A DNA stretch of 64,000 nt. Origin: Cryptomeria japonica (lineage: Eukaryota; Streptophyta; Pinopsida; Cupressales; Cupressaceae). The position numbers and the translations under genes are program-made. This document shows, one piece after another, positions 45,761 through 55,479 of the stretch. The notes under the pieces were generated by a model. It saw only the letters and a list, made by a program, of their open reading frames with translations, had not been told where the DNA came from and ran no database searches. Each line of letters opens with the position of its first letter. The stretch's first letter is position 1. The stretch lies in assembly GCF_030272615.1 (NCBI RefSeq), contig NC_081405.1, positions 611,133,065-611,197,064 of the forward strand. The letters run 5' to 3'.

Positions 45761-46568
45761 TACTAGGACTATTGAAAAAATTATCACAAGAATTTGTAAA
45801 GAAACTCTGCTGAAATATATCTAAGGTTTTCTGGTTCTTTTAGGAATCACCTTGGTTTATGTACGATTTTAAAAAATGAATATTAATATACAGATAAAAG
45901 AATTTTGAGCCTATATCTTTATTGTCTTCTTGTGTACATTCATCGATTTACTGGTTTCTTTTAAATAATCTAGGGTTATTTGATTGAATAGGGTTTGCAA
46001 GGCAATCTTATAGATGTGTTTTAGGTTTTTCTCTCAAGGAGGGGAAATAAATATACGTGAAACCTTTTTGTTAGTAAATCAATAATTTTCTGCTTGAACT
46101 TGATGACTTGGTCTAGCATAAAGAAAAGACATATATATAACAAGCACATATTAGGTTGATAAAGCCAAAGTAATGAGATGTATGTGAATATTCAGATTTG
46201 GAATTCTTCTTTAATTTGGGTGACTCTATAGCCTAGAATAGGCACTGATATCATTTGTGTAGTTTTTCTATGGTCAAGACTAAAAATGAACACAAGTTTT
46301 CTTTTATATTTCAGTATTGTTGACATGATGAGGTTCACAGGTTTCTAACACTGGTTTACTATGGATCTTATATTATAATTGTGAAAGTATTCACAAGAGG
46401 TATACCCACCTAAGCTTAGGATAAGCTTAAAGTGTAGAAGGTTTTATAAAAAACCTTGTTATATGTTATTCTGGATTTCTATTTTCTCATTATTCTCCCT
46501 TCATGCGATAGAGGCTCTAATTTTCTTACAAAGGAGATAGGAAAGTCAAAATTTGAGAACAACAAAAG

Positions 46569-46586
46569 TGGCGACTCTGTTGGGGA
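46569..46586 (+). other. T2 primer-binding site (tRNA-Arg type)
   Basis: TGGCGACTCTGTTGGGGA, one base different from the T1 site, after a 4-base AAAG spacer. It defines the end of the 5' LTR. Confidence 0.87.
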
Positions 46587-46785
46587 GCATCATAGTGTGG
46601 ATCTATATTGCAGATCTAGTGCTTATATTGCCCAAAAATTTGTTCAAATTTGTGTGTATTTGGTCCATGTAGCAAGCCATTTTATCCCTGTTCTTTTTTA
46701 TTTTTCTCTCTAAATATTTTCTCATTCTATTGTCTCCTCCGAGTGATTTGCTGAGCTTAATAATTTCATATTTTCCCATGTTTTT

Positions 46786-46800
46786 GGGTGGAGACTCTGA
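46786..46800 (+). other. Second PBS-like motif of T2, weak
   Basis: GGGTGGAGACTCTGA, counterpart of the stronger T1 motif (2058-2072), ~220 bases after the PBS. Confidence 0.35.
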
Positions 46801-46887
46801 CATAAAATAACTAGTTCTCTTGAAATAATCATAAATCCTTTCAATAAAACACATATAATGTAGAGAGGGAAGAACACAAGGTCTTAT

Positions 46888-49130
46888 ATGAGGAGGAATC
46901 CTCAAGAGACATTGCAAGGGGGATTGCCTAAGTAGGCCCAAAAAGGCCATAAAAGATCATTTGCACATGAACCATCTAATGCTGCCTAGATATAGAAAAG
47001 AAGTCACATGGGTAACTCATCTGAAAGGCCCATATATGCAAATTCAAATTCTTCTTCCCATGAATCCGAGCAATACATTCTGGGTTTTCATTCTGGTTTG
47101 TTTGGTAATAATGAAGATGTCCAAGTTTTCAATCAGGGGATTTCTCATACTAATGTATCTTGGAAGGATAGAAATAGTTCCAATGTTAAGATGGATTCTG
47201 TACCAAGAACTGTAGATGGGAATATTAGTCTAATTGATATTGATCAAGTCAATATGTCAAATTTAGAAGAGATTTTTCCTGATGAAGATGAAGTATCCCA
47301 AGAAATTGAGGCTCTTAATAGAAGAGTTCATCAATTGATCTCTCTAAGGACACAAAAGGAAGTAAATAAAGAAAAGGAAGTTAAAGCTAAATTGATTGAG
47401 AGAGATAGGTTGTTAAGGTAGATTGCTGATCTTGAATTGTTCACCCAACCAAAAACCAAGAGTGAGGAAGAGGTCCAATTATTAGAGAAAATCTGACTGT
47501 AAAGACCAAACCTACACACAAGTTTGTTGCGAAACCTAGTAGGGAGTTTCTTAGTGATCCACAACCTATTAGAACTAATATTGACAAAGGAAAACAAAAG
47601 TGCATGGAAACTAGGTCTAGATCTAAGGCTACAGAAGAAATCTCTCATCAGTTGTCTACACATGAGAAAGAGATAGAAAGGATGAGGAAAGAAAAGGAAG
47701 ATCTGCAAAGGGAATTAGAGAGAGCTGAGTTAGAAGCAACTAATCAAGAGGTTAAGAGAAAAAATAATTATCTAAAGGCCCCTCCAATAATCTTTCCTTC
47801 AACTAACCCAAATAAGCTTTTACCTCAGCATGCCTCACACCCTCCAGTCAAAATTCAGTCAACCTTACCTGTGAGTATTAGTCCAGTTAGTCAAGTCCCT
47901 ATTACCAATCAAAGTAACCAAGTCCCTCTAACTCATGTTATTAATATGAGAATGAACATGGGTAGTAATCCTATTGGTAACTAGTTCTAGAGAAGACCCA
48001 CTAATTTGGAGTTATATAGACAAATTTTCTTTGAGGGAATCCCAGGGTACCCTAATCATGTTCCTACCTAATTGAGGGATAGGCTCCACAAATTTGCTAG
48101 CAATAATGCTATAAGTGCAAAAGAGCACTTAAAATCTTTTGGTGACCTGGTAAATGACTATGAGATTGTAGATGAAGATGTCATCATGAAATTATTTGTA
48201 CAGTCCTTGGTGGATGATGTAAGGCATTGGTACAGAGTTCTGCCCGTAAATAGCATTAGTTCTTGGGAGGAGTTTAAGAATTTCTTCCAAGAGAAATATG
48301 GTGATAAAATGAATGTGAGCTTTATGCTCAACGAGTTCAACAATATCAGGAAGTCTGATAATGAAATTGGCATAGACTTCAATGCTAGGTTTCAGAAAGC
48401 AATGCATAAGCTCTAGCAAGTGATGAGATTAGATGATAATATGTGTTTGAACACTTACTATAATGCTTTTGATTCAAAAATGGCCTACATTATGAGGGAT
48501 AAAAACCCACATAGTCTGAGAGATGCTTTCTGAATCACCATAAATGTAGAAAGTAATAGGAAAGCATCTCGAAAAGTGGGAAGGAGAACTGATGGTAAGC
48601 TATGGCAAGAATCAAAACAACAACCTAATAAGGTTGCCAAGGAAGAAGACAAAATAGAAAAATTAATGACTTTCATGAAATATCTTACTACTAAGGTAAG
48701 TAAGAATGACAAACCTCACTACAATTGGCAAGATAGGCCTCCCAGATTACATTATATGCCATACAACACCACTTGGAAGGATGGCAAACCTCAGCATGAT
48801 AAGTTAAAAAACACATAGAACCAGGACACCCCAGATCCTTTAAAAGGAGGAAATGTACACAACATGGAAAATACCCCTTGGTGCATGGCATGTGATGGGC
48901 CATAGTAACCCCATCAGTGTGATGTGGCTCAAGCTCTAGATGAATCCATGAGAAAGGAGAGTGAGCCTCATATTAACATGTTTGACACTATTGTTGAAAG
49001 TGATAATGAGTCTTAACAAAGTGAATCTAGTGGGTATGATGCACTAAGTTATAATGAATGTTAGCAAGGGTAGCTAAAAATTGATTGGCATCCTACTTTA
49101 AATTTGGTAACCATTGAAGATGAAGAAGTT
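46888..49130 (+). pseudogene. gag: T2 gag, interrupted
   Basis: This is the capsid polyprotein of T2. From the start at 46888 there is NPQETLQGGLPK then a TAG shared with T1, a Ser/Asn-rich stretch, coiled coils (47280-47420 and 47640-47770), a proline-rich linker, and the gag capsid domain at 48072-48416 (AKEHLKSFGDL, SWEEFKNFF). A basic region with an atypical Cys-rich motif (WCMACDGP ... HQC, near 48880) stands where a zinc knuckle would be. A frameshift occurs near 47450 and several stops interrupt it. The start is supported by T1 conservation rather than by frame length. Coding-like sequence continues towards the protease after another shift near 49150. Confidence 0.85.
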
Positions 49131-49252
49131 CATCTCAGAAGACCTAGTGATGAAGAGGTAAAAATATTACTAAGGTTGCCATAGCCAAAGCCAAGAACAA
49201 TTACAATCTGAGAAGTAGTAAGAGGGATGGAGATCAAGGTGAACCTGGCTCC

Positions 49253-50070
49253 ATGTTCATGAAAGAAGTATCTCAAAAAAGGATAGCAAGCAATAATTCT
49301 CTACCTCAAGATGGTCATGCAAAAGGTGATCAATCTAAAGATGTGACAAGGAGTGTGTATAAAAACACTACTGGCAATTTACAAGGGACTACTATAGCTA
49401 AAAGGGTAAGACAACCAAAAATAGAAAAAGCTAAAATTAATACTAAGACAATTATCAGTTCCACTTTTGATATGACTCAAGCTTTGACCCAAATGAAGGT
49501 TACAGTCCCATTGGTAGAACTGTTGAAAATAAAGGAGCATAGAGAAGTTGCTCTCTCTTCATTTTCTAATATATCAGATAATAGTGCATCTTTACCTGTA
49601 GATACCATGAAGGATGAAAAGGATCATGAGCTTCAAGCTCCATAAATATATGTTCGAACAACAATTACTCAAGAAAATTCTCAGGTGGATCTATTTTATG
49701 TGACTTTATTAGTCAATAATAGGCTAATCAAGAATTGTATGATAGACTTTGGGTCTGCTGCAAATATGATACCTTATGGTGTCATGAAAGAATTGGGACT
49801 ATCAGTAAGTACTGTGTATGGGAAATATTATGCTATGGACAAAAGAGAAGTATCTGTGGTAGGTACAATGAAGGATGTGGAGGTAAAGATAGCAGCATTT
49901 CTTGAAGCAACCTATAAAATGGATGTCATAGTAACTGACACAAAACCTGATTATGGCATGCTATTATCCAGACAATGAGCTGCAACAGTTGGAGGAAATA
50001 TGCAATTAGATCTTTCATATGCAACAATCCCAATAAATGGAAGCTAGGTTAAGTTATATAGAGAACCATG
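49253..50070 (+). pseudogene. T2 protease region (retropepsin-like), catalytic motif altered
   Basis: It would process the polyprotein. After a linker with MTQALTQMKVTVPLVELL, typical of the segment before protease in Tat-type elements, the retropepsin-like domain starts near 49685 (DLFYVTLLVNNRLIKNCM). The active-site motif reads IDFGSAANMIP: Phe replaces the Ser/Thr of the usual Asp-Ser/Thr-Gly, explained by one C-to-T change (TCT to TTT). VTDTKPDYGMLLSR is near 49940-49975. A TGA follows at 49976-49978 and the frame then leads towards the RNase H. The domain is recognisable but would be inactive. Confidence 0.75.
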
Positions 50071-50104
50071 TGCTCCTAAGGTAATTGAGAAGATAGACCT
50101 TGAT

Positions 50105-50680
50105 ATGTTGAATTGTATGGTTGATGTCGATCTTGACAATTTCAGAGTACAGCCAATTCAACCTCAATTAAGAAATATTGATCCCATTGTCAATGAATTG
50201 GAATCTCAACAAGAAGGCTTGTGGCATATGTACTTTGATGGAGCTTGCTCAAAGGAAGGGTCTGGAGAAGGAGTTCTTTTTGTGTCTCCATCAGGTATAA
50301 CTTTCAAGTATTCTTTTCTATTGGCTTTCAAATGTACAAACAACACAGCTGAATATGAGGCCTTGTTATTGGGACTGGATATTGCTAAGAAACATGGCAT
50401 TCAGTTGTTAAAAGTATTTGGGGATTCAGAGTTGGTGGTCTCTCAGATAAGGTCTAAATATGCATCCAAAAATGATCATTTGAAAAGATATAAACATGCT
50501 ATTTGGGATGTGATTGAGAATTTTTCTACGTTTTTTATTAACTGGATAGAAAGATCAAAGAACATCATGGCTGATTTTTTAGCTAATGTTGCATTAAAGA
50601 ATGATGATGTAACATTAACTGGTGTGTCTACAGTTGAGATAAAAGCTAGGCCCACCATTCCTGATAATATATATAACTAG
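50105..50680 (+). pseudogene. T2 RNase H (archaeal-type, RVT_3-like) placed before RT
   Basis: RNase H removes template RNA during reverse transcription. Acidic residues expected for catalysis are visible: Asp45 in YFDGACSKEG, Glu in NNTAEYEALLLGL, Asp in VFGDSELVVSQI, and Asp in NIMADFLANVAL near the end. This matches the extra archaeal-type RNase H known in Tat elements, but here it lies between protease and RT instead of just before integrase. A single in-frame TAG at 50678-50680 separates it from the RT frame, so it was probably one polyprotein. Confidence 0.85.
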
Positions 50681-50683
50681 AAA

Positions 50684-51850
50684 GTGTTTGTAGATGATGA
50701 AGATATTCTTAGATTCATACAGTGGATTGATGATTATGATGGAAAGAAAATGGATTGCAATGCATTGGTAGAAGTAGTGGAAGATAGAGAAACAGTGTTC
50801 AGAAATGACATGGTCCAGTTGGAAACCAATGAAATCCCCAAAGGATTGGTAGAATTGGAAGGTATGTTTAGTCATAGTGATAGTCATTTGCATCAACAAT
50901 CAACCACCAAATTAGAAGAATTGGAGGAAGTGAACTTAGGGACAAAATCATCCCCTAAGTTGGTGTATATTGGGAAGAAATTGGCTCCTCACATTAAGGC
51001 CAACCTCATAAATTTATTGAAAAAGTATAAACATGTTTTTACTTGGTCTTATGAGGACCCAAAGGCATACAAACAAGATCTATTTCAACATGAAGTCCCT
51101 TTGCATCTAGATGCTAATCCTTTTCGACATAAGAAAAGACCTATCAACCCCCTTTTGGAGATCAAAATGCAGCAAGAGTTAACCAAGTTGAGGGAAGGGG
51201 GAATCATTAAGCCTATAAGACATTCATCATGGGTGTCTAATTTAGTCCCAGTTAGAAAGAAGAATGGGGAAATCAGGCTTTGTGTTGATTTCAGAAATTT
51301 GAATGTTTCTTCTTTGAAAGACAACTATTCTTCCCCCAATATGGAGGCAATGTTGCAAAGAGTAACTGGGTGTGATTTGTTGTCCATGATGGATGGGTTC
51401 TCAGGATACAATCAAGTATTAGTGAAAGAGTCTGAACAGTTCAAGACTGCTTTTACCACCCCTTGGGGGACATATGTATATGTGGGGATGCCATTTGGTT
51501 TTAAAAATGTTGGAGCTACTTTTCACAGAACAATGGTTGATGTAGCTTTCAAAGAATTTATCAACATCATCATGGTTGTGTACCAAGATGATTTAACATG
51601 TTTCTTTAAAAGGGCAGATGACCACTGCGGGCACTTGAAAAAGTTTTCAACAAAGCTCTGGAGTTTAGTGTTTCCTTAAATCCAAAAAAGTGTCATTTTG
51701 CAATCACTAAAGGGAAGTTGCTTGGGCATATTGTCTCCAAGGAAGGGGTTAGAATAGACCCTAAAAGGATTGAAGCCATAAACAATGTACCTGAGCCAAA
51801 GAATGTCAAAGGTATTCAATCTTTCTTGGGCAAGGTAAATTTTTTTGGAT
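50684..51850 (+). pseudogene. T2 reverse transcriptase
   Basis: Ty3/gypsy RT copies genomic RNA into DNA. Visible motifs: LVELEGMF, HEVPLHLDANPFRHKKRP, LREGGIIKPIRHS, WVSNLVPVRKKNGEIRLCVD, NYSSPNMEAMLQ, MMDGFSGYNQVLV, FKTAFTTPWGTYVYVGMPFG, and catalytic YQDD at 51581-51592 (Met is more usual than Gln). A one-base loss near 51645 shifts the frame. The thumb continues as LNPKKCHFAITKGKLLGHIVS to about 51850. It keeps its core acidic residues but is broken. Confidence 0.9.
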
Positions 51851-52400
51851 GATTCATTGCTAACTTTGCTAAAATAGTCAAACCTATTGTTAAGTTGCTT
51901 AAGAAAGATGCAACATTTTCTTGGGATGAAGAAGCTACAAGGGCTTTTGGTAAAATTAAAAAGGCTATTCAGGAGGCACTAGTGCTGAAGTCCCCTAATT
52001 ACAGTAAGCCCTTTTCATTGTTCTCTTTTGCTTCCTATCATACAGTGGTAGCAGTGCTTCTTCCAAAGGATGTTGAGGGATATGAACACCCTATTGCTTT
52101 CTATAGCAAATATCTACAAGTTGCAGAGCTGAAATATGAAATCATGGAGAAGCAAGCATATGCCTTAGTTAAAGCTATAAAAGCATTTAGGCCATATCTT
52201 GTAAATGCATAAATAGTTGCCTATGTCCCACATGCGGCTATTAAGGACATCTTATCTTAGTCCGAGGTCACTGGAAAAAGGTGCAGATGGATAACTCGGA
52301 TTCAAGAGTTTGATCTAGAAATTAAGATTACCAAATTGGTAAGAGGGTTAGGTCTTGCTAATTTGATGGCTAAATCAAATTTCCTTGATGTTGAAGTTAA
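51851..52400 (+). pseudogene. T2 second RNase H-like (gypsy-type) domain, catalytic Asp missing
   Basis: This follows RT as in all Ty3/gypsy elements. Motifs include FSWDEEATRAFGKIKKAI, then LFSFASYHTVVAVLL, where active gypsy RNase H has TDAS; the Asp position (52027-52029) is Phe. IAFYSKYL, EIMEKQAYALVKAI and RCRWITRIQEFDLEI follow. In Tat elements with an extra RNase H this domain is known to decay into a structural tether, which fits. A TAA at 52210-52212 and a TAG at 52258-52260 interrupt it. Confidence 0.8.
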
Positions 52401-53470
52401 CAATGTTGAAATTGAGGATGTCCTGGTCACAAGTATTGAGAGACAACCTTGGTACTCAGAAGTAGTACATTTTCTGAGGGATTCAACATACTCGGAGGGA
52501 ATGACTCCTAATCAGAGAAGGAAATTGAAACTAAAGTCTCAAAAGTATGTCCTTATTTAGGGTGATCTATATTGGCAAAATAGAGATGAGGCATTGCTAA
52601 TGTGCCTAGATAAATCCCAAGCTAGAAGGATGCTAACTGAAATGCATAATGGAGTATGTGGAGGCCATTACTCAGCCAAAACCATAGCTAGTAAAATAGT
52701 CTGGGTTGGATACTATTGGCCCACTTTGTTCAAAGATGCCCATGAGCATGTTCAAAGGTGTGAGCCATGCCAAAAAATTTCTTCCAAGTTAAAGTATGAA
52801 GGAGCTTTGCCCCTTAACCCAGTTACAATGGAAGCCCCTTTTGTTCAGTGGGGCATTGATTTTATTGGGGAGATAACTAATAAGTCAAGAAGAGGTCACA
52901 GATGGATCATAGTGGCCACTAATTACTTTACTAAGTGGATTGAGGCCATACCCACTAAAAGATCTACTAGTAAAGTTGTCATTGAATTTCTAATGGATAA
53001 TGTTAGAACATGATTTGGTGTTCCTGTGAAACTTATAATGGATAATGCCATGAGTTTTAGATCAAAGGAATTCACTAAATTTTGTACTAGCCATGGGATA
53101 ATCATGTCTTACTCTTCACCATACCATCCACAAGGTAATGACCAAGCAGAATCTAGAAATAAAAGCCTTTTGAATATTATTAAGAAAATTCTCGAGGAGA
53201 ACAAAAGGTCTTGGGATCAGAAACTAAAATTGGCCTTATGGGTAGACAAGATTACTATTAAGAAAGAAATCAGTGTATCACCATTTGAATTGGTTTATGG
53301 AACACTAACTAGGGTGTCATTCAATAACCTCTCCCTATATATAAGTTCCTACAAGCTAAGGAGTTGGAGTTGTCAGAACCCATGGAAGACAGAATGGTTC
53401 AGATGGTGGAACTGGAGGAAATTAGGACTCTGGCTCATAAAAGAAACTTGAAGATTTAGTTGTAGTCCAA
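52401..53470 (+). pseudogene. T2 integrase
   Basis: It inserts element DNA into the genome. A zinc-binding His-His-Cys-Cys region (MHNGVCGGHYSAK ... RCEPCQ) is at about 52630-52780. Catalytic acids are Asp in WGIDFIG (52858-52860), Asp in LIMDNAMSF (53041-53043) and Glu in NDQAESRNK (53149-53151); the last two are spaced D-X35-E as expected. A TGA at 53011-53013 is one C-to-T change from CGA. A final frame change after about 53330 loses the C-terminus. It is inactive, but all catalytic residues are kept. Confidence 0.9.
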
Positions 53471-53854
53471 GTATCTTTTTGACAAAATAACCACATGAAG
53501 GAAGTTTCAAATTGGTGACATGTTTCTTCAATGGAATGCAAGAGGACAAGATAAGGGCAAGCATAAAAAATTTGAGTCAATGTGGATAGGCCCTTCTATT
53601 GTCTGCGATTTTAATTGAAAAGACTCATACTTCTTGTAAAAAAAATGGTGAAGTACATGAATTCCCAGTGCATGGACAATTCCTAAAGTATTACTTCTCT
53701 TAAGTTTTAAAATTCCATGCACAATAGGTGGTAGTTTGTACATAATTAGGTTTTCTTTTGTTGGTTTCTTTTAGGCTTATTTTTTGGTCTGTTCTCCAGA
53801 GTTTTTTGTGTTCTTGTGTTGGTCTCACATCCAACCATCCCAAATCAGAGCTAC
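53471..53854 (+). other. T2 region between integrase and 3' LTR
   Basis: It holds the end of the integrase reading (frame-shifted) to about 53700, then T-rich non-coding sequence. No purine-rich tract is visible immediately before the LTR at 53855. Confidence 0.6.
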
Positions 53855-53951
53855 TATTATCACCATTTAGAACTTTGGGTTATTTCTCTTTTCAATCCTT
53901 TTAATTTTGGGCTTTCATGGCTTCATTCTGCCTCTGAAGGGTTATTTGTCT

Positions 53952-53968
53952 AAGGGTTTAGGGTTTTT
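53952..53968. promoter_or_regulatory. Telo-box-like motif at start of T2 3' LTR
   Basis: AAGGGTTTAGGGTTTTT, identical to 40937-40953. Confidence 0.4.
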
Positions 53969-54169
53969 GCAAATTCACCTTTTCCATATTGTAAGCCCTA
54001 CATTCTATTTTCTTGTTACCTTTTTCCACTTAGGTGGAAGGGTCAGTCCATCGTTAGAGAAGGGGTTCCTTTTTAGGTCTTTGCTTTGGCGAGATATCAA
54101 ATTCTTTTGATTAATGCCCTTTTCCTAAGTCTTATTTCATTTTATTAATGTGTTAGGTTTCATAATGTT

Positions 54170-55180
54170 TATACAAGTTCCGGTGGATCTAGCGACAGGT
54201 GTTGTTTCATGATGAGAAGATGCATGAAGTTTATCCTTCATGAAGTAGTGAAAAGGTGGTGGGCCAGAGCAAAGAAGTCATGGTGAAGGATAAAAGTCAT
54301 GTATCTTATTGTTGATCTAACGGTTGGCATTGTTTTGCATTGCAAAGATGTGTGCTATTTACCTTTCACGAAGCAGTGAAAGGTGGTGGGTCCAGTAGGT
54401 AAGCGGCTCCCAAGTTTAAAGATCGATCAACTTGAAGATGATCGGACACCGCACATTGTTTCACAATGAAAAGTAACACAATGTTTAGCATGAAATGGCA
54501 AAATAGAGTTGGCTGTGACATGGTAGATTATGTGGCGATACAACTAGATGTATGAATAAGATAGAAAATGATCTGTCAATGAGGCATGTGGCTCCGACTA
54601 GATTTCTAGATTGATCGATTTGAAAAGGTGGCATTGTTGGTGAAATTCATGGTGCAGTGAGACACGTGGTGGTTCAGATGTGGAGACTAACAGATTTCTT
54701 GGGAGAGTAAGTGAAAACCATGTGGAAGATACTTGTCAGAGGTTTGCAGATGAGTGGATTTGTGAAGAGGGCCCACTTTGAAGACTAAAGAGACTAAAGG
54801 CCAAGAAAATTGAAGTTGATCAGATGCCACGCACTATTTCGCATGGTGAAGGTGGAAGAAGTTTAATCTTCACGAAACAACGAAAAACCATTACTGATGG
54901 TGGTTACACACGATCATAAGGACAAGCAGTCATGATGAAGGGTAAAGGCCAAGCAACTTGAAGTTGATTTGATGATGGGCGATGTTTTGCATTGCGAAGA
55001 TGCGCAAAGTTTCATCATTGTGAAATAGCCAAAAGATGGTGGGGCCCATTTTTAAGAAGGATGACGCAGGTAAGGTAAAGAACGTGCAAATCTTGCATGA
55101 TCCAATGGTTAACACTTTTTCATAATGCAAAGATGTGTGAAGTTTACTCTTCGCAAAGTAGCGAAAAGGCAAAACACTTA
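54170..55180 (+). repeat. Degenerate hairpin-repeat array in T2 3' LTR U3
   Basis: It is the counterpart of 41155-42170, with modules near 54195, 54325, 54455, 54835, 54970 and 55105. Confidence 0.65.
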
Positions 55181-55479
55181 GAAAAATTTTGTGGTTCATT
55201 GAAGCCATTTTTTGAATTCAATTATGAATTAATTGCCAAAGCATGTGGCTTAATTGTTTCTGATCAATGCTCAGTTGTCATAATAATCTTCACATCAACT
55301 GAGACTTTGGCATCAATTTGAAGAATCTTGTAGAGGATCCAGTGTGTAGAGAAATTTTTTTCAAGCAACAAGTAAGTTTCTACAAATTGCTTGACAGTTA
55401 CAGTTGAATTGGTATCACTGGGAGTTTGATTTCTTAAGAACTATGTCTAAGATTTAATTGAAATAATTGTAATTCTGAG

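Larger units (their letters stand above)
40840..46564 (+). repeat. T2 5' LTR, 5.7 kb, ORF-bearing
   Basis: It starts TTTTATCACTATTTAG and ends GAGAACAACA 4 bases before the PBS. It aligns end to end with 53855-60005 except for a ~460-base deletion near 44481 and an expanded TA run at 44981-45036. It contains a telo-box-like GGGTTTAGGGTTTTT near 40939, the hairpin-repeat array, the LTR ORF, a TATA-like box and ~0.8 kb of R/U5. Confidence 0.92.
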
